A DNA stretch of 64,000 bases, taken from assembly GCF_900101385.1 (NCBI RefSeq), contig NZ_FMZB01000005.1, positions 124,001 to 188,000 on the forward strand, written 5' to 3'. The stretch is from Terribacillus halophilus (GTDB lineage Bacteria > Bacillota > Bacilli > Bacillales > Amphibacillaceae). Positions 60,700-64,000 of this stretch are shown piece after piece; position 1 is the stretch's first letter, and each line of letters begins with the position of its first letter. The position numbers and the translations under genes are program-made. Below the pieces are notes generated by a model. That model had not been told where the DNA came from. It searched no databases and worked only from the letters and a program-made list of their open reading frames with translations.

Positions 60700-62445
60700 A
60701 TGAGGAGACGAGGCATCACCTTAAAGCTGTTCACTGTAACAGCTTTGATTTTTGTAGCATTTTACGCCATGATCATGACTTTTCAGCTCGTGTTCTTTGA
60801 TAGCTTTTACCAGCATTATAAGACGAAAGAAGCTACCAAACAATTGGCTTCATTGGCCCATGCATATGAAACCAATCCCTGGAACGCAGAACAGCTGACA
60901 AAGCAGACACTTTCTTATATGAGGGAATCAAAAAGTCCCCTGACGATTGTCGATGCAGAAGGATATCAGCTGGTGCAAGATCCGTTTCACATCATGCTGG
61001 AAACTGAAGATGGACAGGTGCTTGAGGTGGCGCTTTCCTTATTCGTGACTGATTATGGTGACGACTTGAAGACGCTTAACATAAAAAAAGGAGATACATT
61101 GATGATTGGCGGGGAGAACGATTTGTCGGTTTCTTCGGTCGTATATCCGTCTGTCATCACCAAGGGAGAGCAAAGTGTAGGCGAACACCTGGAAGAGAAT
61201 GAAGTGACATTCGAAGGTAAGGTGAAAAGCGTTTCGCTGCCCCAGGCAGGTATGTCGAATAGAGGCTTGGGCCTCCTTTATGATGCGCTGCTTGAGTGGT
61301 TCCCGCTAGATGAAGGCCTGCTTAAAAAGCTCCAAAATGGTGAGAGCCTGCAGCTGGACTGGATGGAGTCATGGAGTGGAAAGCATAATCTGGTCCTGAT
61401 TGAGCCAGTAAAAAAAGATGGAGAAATGCAGTACATGTTCTCGGTGACATCCTTACAGGAAACCAAAGATACAAATGAAGCGCTGCGCGTTTTTTATCTA
61501 TACATGGGCATCGCCGGCTTTGTCCTCATTCTGTTGCTTTCCTTGATTTATTCCCGTCTTGTGAGCAGTCCGTTGATCAAGCTGAATGAGATGGCGAAAA
61601 AAATGGTACATCTGGATTTCTCATCGGTGAAGCCGATCAAGCAAAACGATGAACTTGGGAGCCTCTCCAATAACATGCTCATCATGGCCCAGAATTTGGA
61701 TCACGCATTGGAGGATTTGAAGCAAGCCAATGACAAGCTGAAGCAGGATATGGAAAAACGCAAGCAAATGGAGAAAGCGCAGAGGGAGTTTTTTGAAAAT
61801 GCCTCCCATGAGCTTAAGACTCCGCTCAGCATCATCAAAAGTTTTGCCGAAGGGCTGCAAGATGGCATCAGTCCTGATAAACAGGATCACTATATGGAGG
61901 TCATCATCGAGGAATCTGACAAGATGGAAGTCCTGATCGGGGATATGCTTGATTTGGCAAAGCTTGAAAATGGTGCTATCAAACTGAGAAAAACATCGTT
62001 CCTGCTTAGCGAAATGGCAGAAGATTTATCGGATAAACTGTTTTGCATGGCAAAAGAGAAGCATGTTTCGATTGAAGTGATGCCACGGAACGAACTGCCG
62101 ATTGTGGCAGATTATGAATGGATGGAGCGAGTGATTCGGAATCTGCTAGTCAATGCTGTCCGTCACAGCGACCCAGAATCTGTGATCACCATCCGTATCG
62201 AATCGGATTTGGAAGAGGAATGCAGTGTATTCATGGTCGAGAACAAAGGACAGCAGATATCAGAGGAGCAGCTTGTGAATATCTGGACTCGTTTTTATCG
62301 AACCGAGTCTTCCCGAAGCAGGATGACCGGCGGTACAGGTCTGGGATTGGCAATCGTACAGCAAATTCTGGAATTGCACGGATTCAGCTATGGTGTGGAA
62401 AATATGCCAGAAGGTGTACGTTTCTTTGCTCGCTTTGATAAATGA
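60700..62445 (+). CDS. Sensor histidine kinase next to dlt
   Basis: A 581-residue HisKA kinase. Membrane helices at about 10-32 and 268-290 enclose a 235-residue extracellular sensor; HAMP follows (SSPLIKLNEMAKKMVHLDF). H-box His370 is in FFENASHELKTPLSII; the ATPase has NLLVNAVRHS and GGTGLGLAIVQQIL. AAAGGAG precedes the ATG. It is coded before its response regulator, the reverse of the usual order, and both lie directly upstream of dltX-dltA. Sensing of cell-envelope charge or cationic peptides is inferred from context only. Confidence 0.9.
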   Translation: MRRRGITLKLFTVTALIFVAFYAMIMTFQLVFFDSFYQHYKTKEATKQLASLAHAYETNPWNAEQLTKQTLSYMRESKSPLTIVDAEGYQLVQDPFHIMLETEDGQVLEVALSLFVTDYGDDLKTLNIKKGDTLMIGGENDLSVSSVVYPSVITKGEQSVGEHLEENEVTFEGKVKSVSLPQAGMSNRGLGLLYDALLEWFPLDEGLLKKLQNGESLQLDWMESWSGKHNLVLIEPVKKDGEMQYMFSVTSLQETKDTNEALRVFYLYMGIAGFVLILLLSLIYSRLVSSPLIKLNEMAKKMVHLDFSSVKPIKQNDELGSLSNNMLIMAQNLDHALEDLKQANDKLKQDMEKRKQMEKAQREFFENASHELKTPLSIIKSFAEGLQDGISPDKQDHYMEVIIEESDKMEVLIGDMLDLAKLENGAIKLRKTSFLLSEMAEDLSDKLFCMAKEKHVSIEVMPRNELPIVADYEWMERVIRNLLVNAVRHSDPESVITIRIESDLEEECSVFMVENKGQQISEEQLVNIWTRFYRTESSRSRMTGGTGLGLAIVQQILELHGFSYGVENMPEGVRFFARFDK

Positions 62446-62527
62446 TGGGGAAAATTACTTATTAGGACACATGAAGGACATATGAAATTGTTAATTTATG
62501 CATATAAGGTGGAAGGAAGGGTTCGTG

Positions 62528-63199
62528 ATGGGGAAAAAAGTGCTGCTTGTCGAGGATGAATTACGTATCCGGGAAGTAGTGGCGGATTATTTCAAAAAGG
62601 ATGGCTGGGAAGTGTACGAAACGGATAATGGCAGCAGTGCCATTACCTGGTTTGATGCCGTTTACCCTGATTTGGTCATTCTGGATATCATGATGCCGCA
62701 GATGGATGGATTTGCCGTCACCAAGCAAGTCCGCAACAGATCCGGCGTCCCGATCATCCTGTTGACCGCCAAATCCAGTGACGATGATAAAATTCATGGA
62801 TTTGAGCTTGGGGCAGACGATTATGTAACCAAACCATTCAGTCCGAAAGTACTGGTTGCACGTGCCAACTCTTTGATGAAACGGGCTACAGAACAGTACT
62901 TGCCTAATGGTCATATGATCCGTTTCGGTCAAGCTGTAGTCAATACAAAATCACGTAACCTGGAACTAGATAATCAGCAAGTCGAGTTGACGCCGAAGGA
63001 ATATGATCTTTTGCTGCTGCTGCTCCAGCATAAAAATAACGTTCTTTCACGTGAAACAATTTTGAATCATGTGTGGGGAATGGACTTTGAAGGCGATAAT
63101 CGAGTCGTGGATACGCATATTAAGAAGCTGCGTGCCAAACTTGGCTGTGAATCGAATCGTATCCGGACCGTCATCGGTACCGGGTATAAATTTGAATAG
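62528..63199 (+). CDS. OmpR-family response regulator next to dlt
   Basis: A 223-residue regulator with receiver Asp53 (LVILDIMMPQMDG), LLTAKSSDDD and DYVTKPFSP, then an OmpR winged helix (VELTPKEYDLLLLLLQHKNNVLSRE, RVVDTHIKKLRAKL). GGAAGG precedes ATG 62528. It is followed by dltX after 15 bases with no terminator, so dlt may be in the same transcript and under its own control. Confidence 0.92.
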   Translation: MGKKVLLVEDELRIREVVADYFKKDGWEVYETDNGSSAITWFDAVYPDLVILDIMMPQMDGFAVTKQVRNRSGVPIILLTAKSSDDDKIHGFELGADDYVTKPFSPKVLVARANSLMKRATEQYLPNGHMIRFGQAVVNTKSRNLELDNQQVELTPKEYDLLLLLLQHKNNVLSRETILNHVWGMDFEGDNRVVDTHIKKLRAKLGCESNRIRTVIGTGYKFE

Positions 63200-63214
63200 A
63201 AAGCAGAGGGAAAT

Positions 63215-63361
63215 ATGAATAAGATTAAGCAACTGTATACACATGCAGGTGTTCGTTTTGTTGCGCAAACTTGTTTCTATTTGGCAATCCTGATCACCTT
63301 GTTTATGTTGTATGGCTTCCATACAGCCAATACAGGTAATTACATATATAACGATTTTTAA
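63215..63361 (+). CDS. dltX: DltX, teichoic acid D-alanylation small protein
   Basis: A 48-residue protein: basic N-terminus, one membrane helix (FYLAILITLFMLYGF) and the conserved C-terminal pattern ending GNYIYNDF, typical of DltX, which acts with DltB/DltD in D-alanyl transfer to teichoic acids. GAGGGAAAT precedes the ATG. It lies 15 bases after the response regulator and 17 before dltA. Confidence 0.9.
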   Translation: MNKIKQLYTHAGVRFVAQTCFYLAILITLFMLYGFHTANTGNYIYNDF

Positions 63362-63378
63362 TTGGAGAAGATAATACG

Positions 63379-64000
63379 ATGAAACTATTGACAACCATTG
63401 CCCAGCATGCGGCAGTGACCCCGGAGAAGATTGCATTTCGCAATGGGGATGAAAGAATCAGCTATGGAATGCTCTGGGACAGATCCAGCAGATTGGCAGG
63501 CCTTATTCGTAATAGCTGTCAGTTGAAACGTCAAACGCCGATTGTTGTTTACGGCCATATGGGGACGGATATGCCGGTATCTTTCCTTGCCTGTGTGAAA
63601 GCTGGCTATCCATATATACCGGTCGATACATCCATTCCGATGGAACGGGTGCGTCTTATCGTGGAAAAATCAGGAGCCGGCTTGGTCATTGATACGACGA
63701 ATACGGTACTTGAATTAGACAATGTTGCAGTCTTACATACAACTGCTTTACAGCTTGATCAGGAAGAAGCGATAGGACAAGATTTGTGGGTTGGGGAAGA
63801 AGATGTGTTCTACATCATTTATACATCCGGAAGTACTGGGAATCCGAAAGGCGTACAAGTAACGGCGGAAAATCTGCAATCCTTTACCGATTGGATGACT
63901 GGGGACTTTTCATTAGGACAGGGCAAAGTGTTCTTGAATCAGGCGCCTTTTTCATTCGATTTGTCCGTAATGGATTTTTATCCGGCATTACAAAGCGGCG
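63379..64000 (+). CDS. dltA: D-alanine:D-alanyl carrier protein ligase DltA, N-terminal part (3' end outside window)
   Basis: The first 207 residues of an ANL-superfamily adenylating enzyme that activates D-alanine and loads it on DltC. The phosphate-binding loop is FYIIYTSGSTGNPKGV near 143-158 and FSFDLSVMDFYPAL near 193-206. GGAGAAG lies eight bases before ATG 63379. dltB, dltC and dltD are expected beyond the window edge. Confidence 0.95.
   Translation, partial: MKLLTTIAQHAAVTPEKIAFRNGDERISYGMLWDRSSRLAGLIRNSCQLKRQTPIVVYGHMGTDMPVSFLACVKAGYPYIPVDTSIPMERVRLIVEKSGAGLVIDTTNTVLELDNVAVLHTTALQLDQEEAIGQDLWVGEEDVFYIIYTSGSTGNPKGVQVTAENLQSFTDWMTGDFSLGQGKVFLNQAPFSFDLSVMDFYPALQSG

Overview
The window is a chromosome segment of a low-to-moderate GC Gram-positive bacterium of the Bacillaceae. 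The reasons are strong AGGAGG ribosome binding sites, sigma-A promoters, CcpA cre boxes, an AraR/araN-P-Q arabinose system, a leucine T-box, CitST/CitM, NsrR/Hmp and the start of a dlt operon with dltX. A Terribacillus-like genus is a guess; the sequence alone does not fix it. About 70 protein genes are supported. No rRNA, tRNA, CRISPR array, IS element or prophage was seen.

Region 1 (1-14.3 kb) is an arabinan/arabinose utilisation island: the 3' end of araA; araR; araN with its own promoter and terminator; then a long operon of two GH51 arabinofuranosidases, the araPQ permease, a DUF624 protein, araM, a Cys-rich small protein, an AraL/NagD-type phosphatase and a GH43 enzyme. AraR operators and cre sites lie in front of both transcription units. 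Two truncated, divergent gene fragments (638-1277) sit beside it.

Region 2 (14.4-33.7 kb) is a patchwork of small regulator-plus-target units: YhgE-type protein/PadR; an M20 amidohydrolase with DUF3100 proteins behind a perfect pair of inverted PurBoxes; DinB and VOC proteins; PadR-HAAS-serine hydrolase; an NmrA reductase; HxlR with azoreductase, LLM flavin enzyme and FMN reductase; a broken repeat-bearing lipoprotein; TetR/DUF2306; and a hydratase with a 9-bp coding repeat.

Region 3 (33.7-48.4 kb) covers transport and carbon use. It has a Leu-type T-box before a YvbW-like permease, a CycA-like permease, an ascorbate-family PTS operon (PRD activator carrying an EIIA domain, EIIB, EIIC, TPR protein, class II aldolase, P-loop kinase), a Nudix gene, and a glucitol-family PTS operon in which a Rossmann-SAF dehydrogenase takes the place of SrlD. 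These two adjacent PTS operons are the best candidates for an uncharacterised polyol or sugar-acid pathway.

Region 4 (48.5-64 kb) has TetR/YhgE-type protein, an SDR pseudogene, citS-citT-citM, a PfpI protein, the ywnB/ywnA and hmp/nsrR divergent pairs, a MerR multidrug-type operon, a cupin, and a two-component system directly upstream of dltX-dltA, which runs off the right edge.
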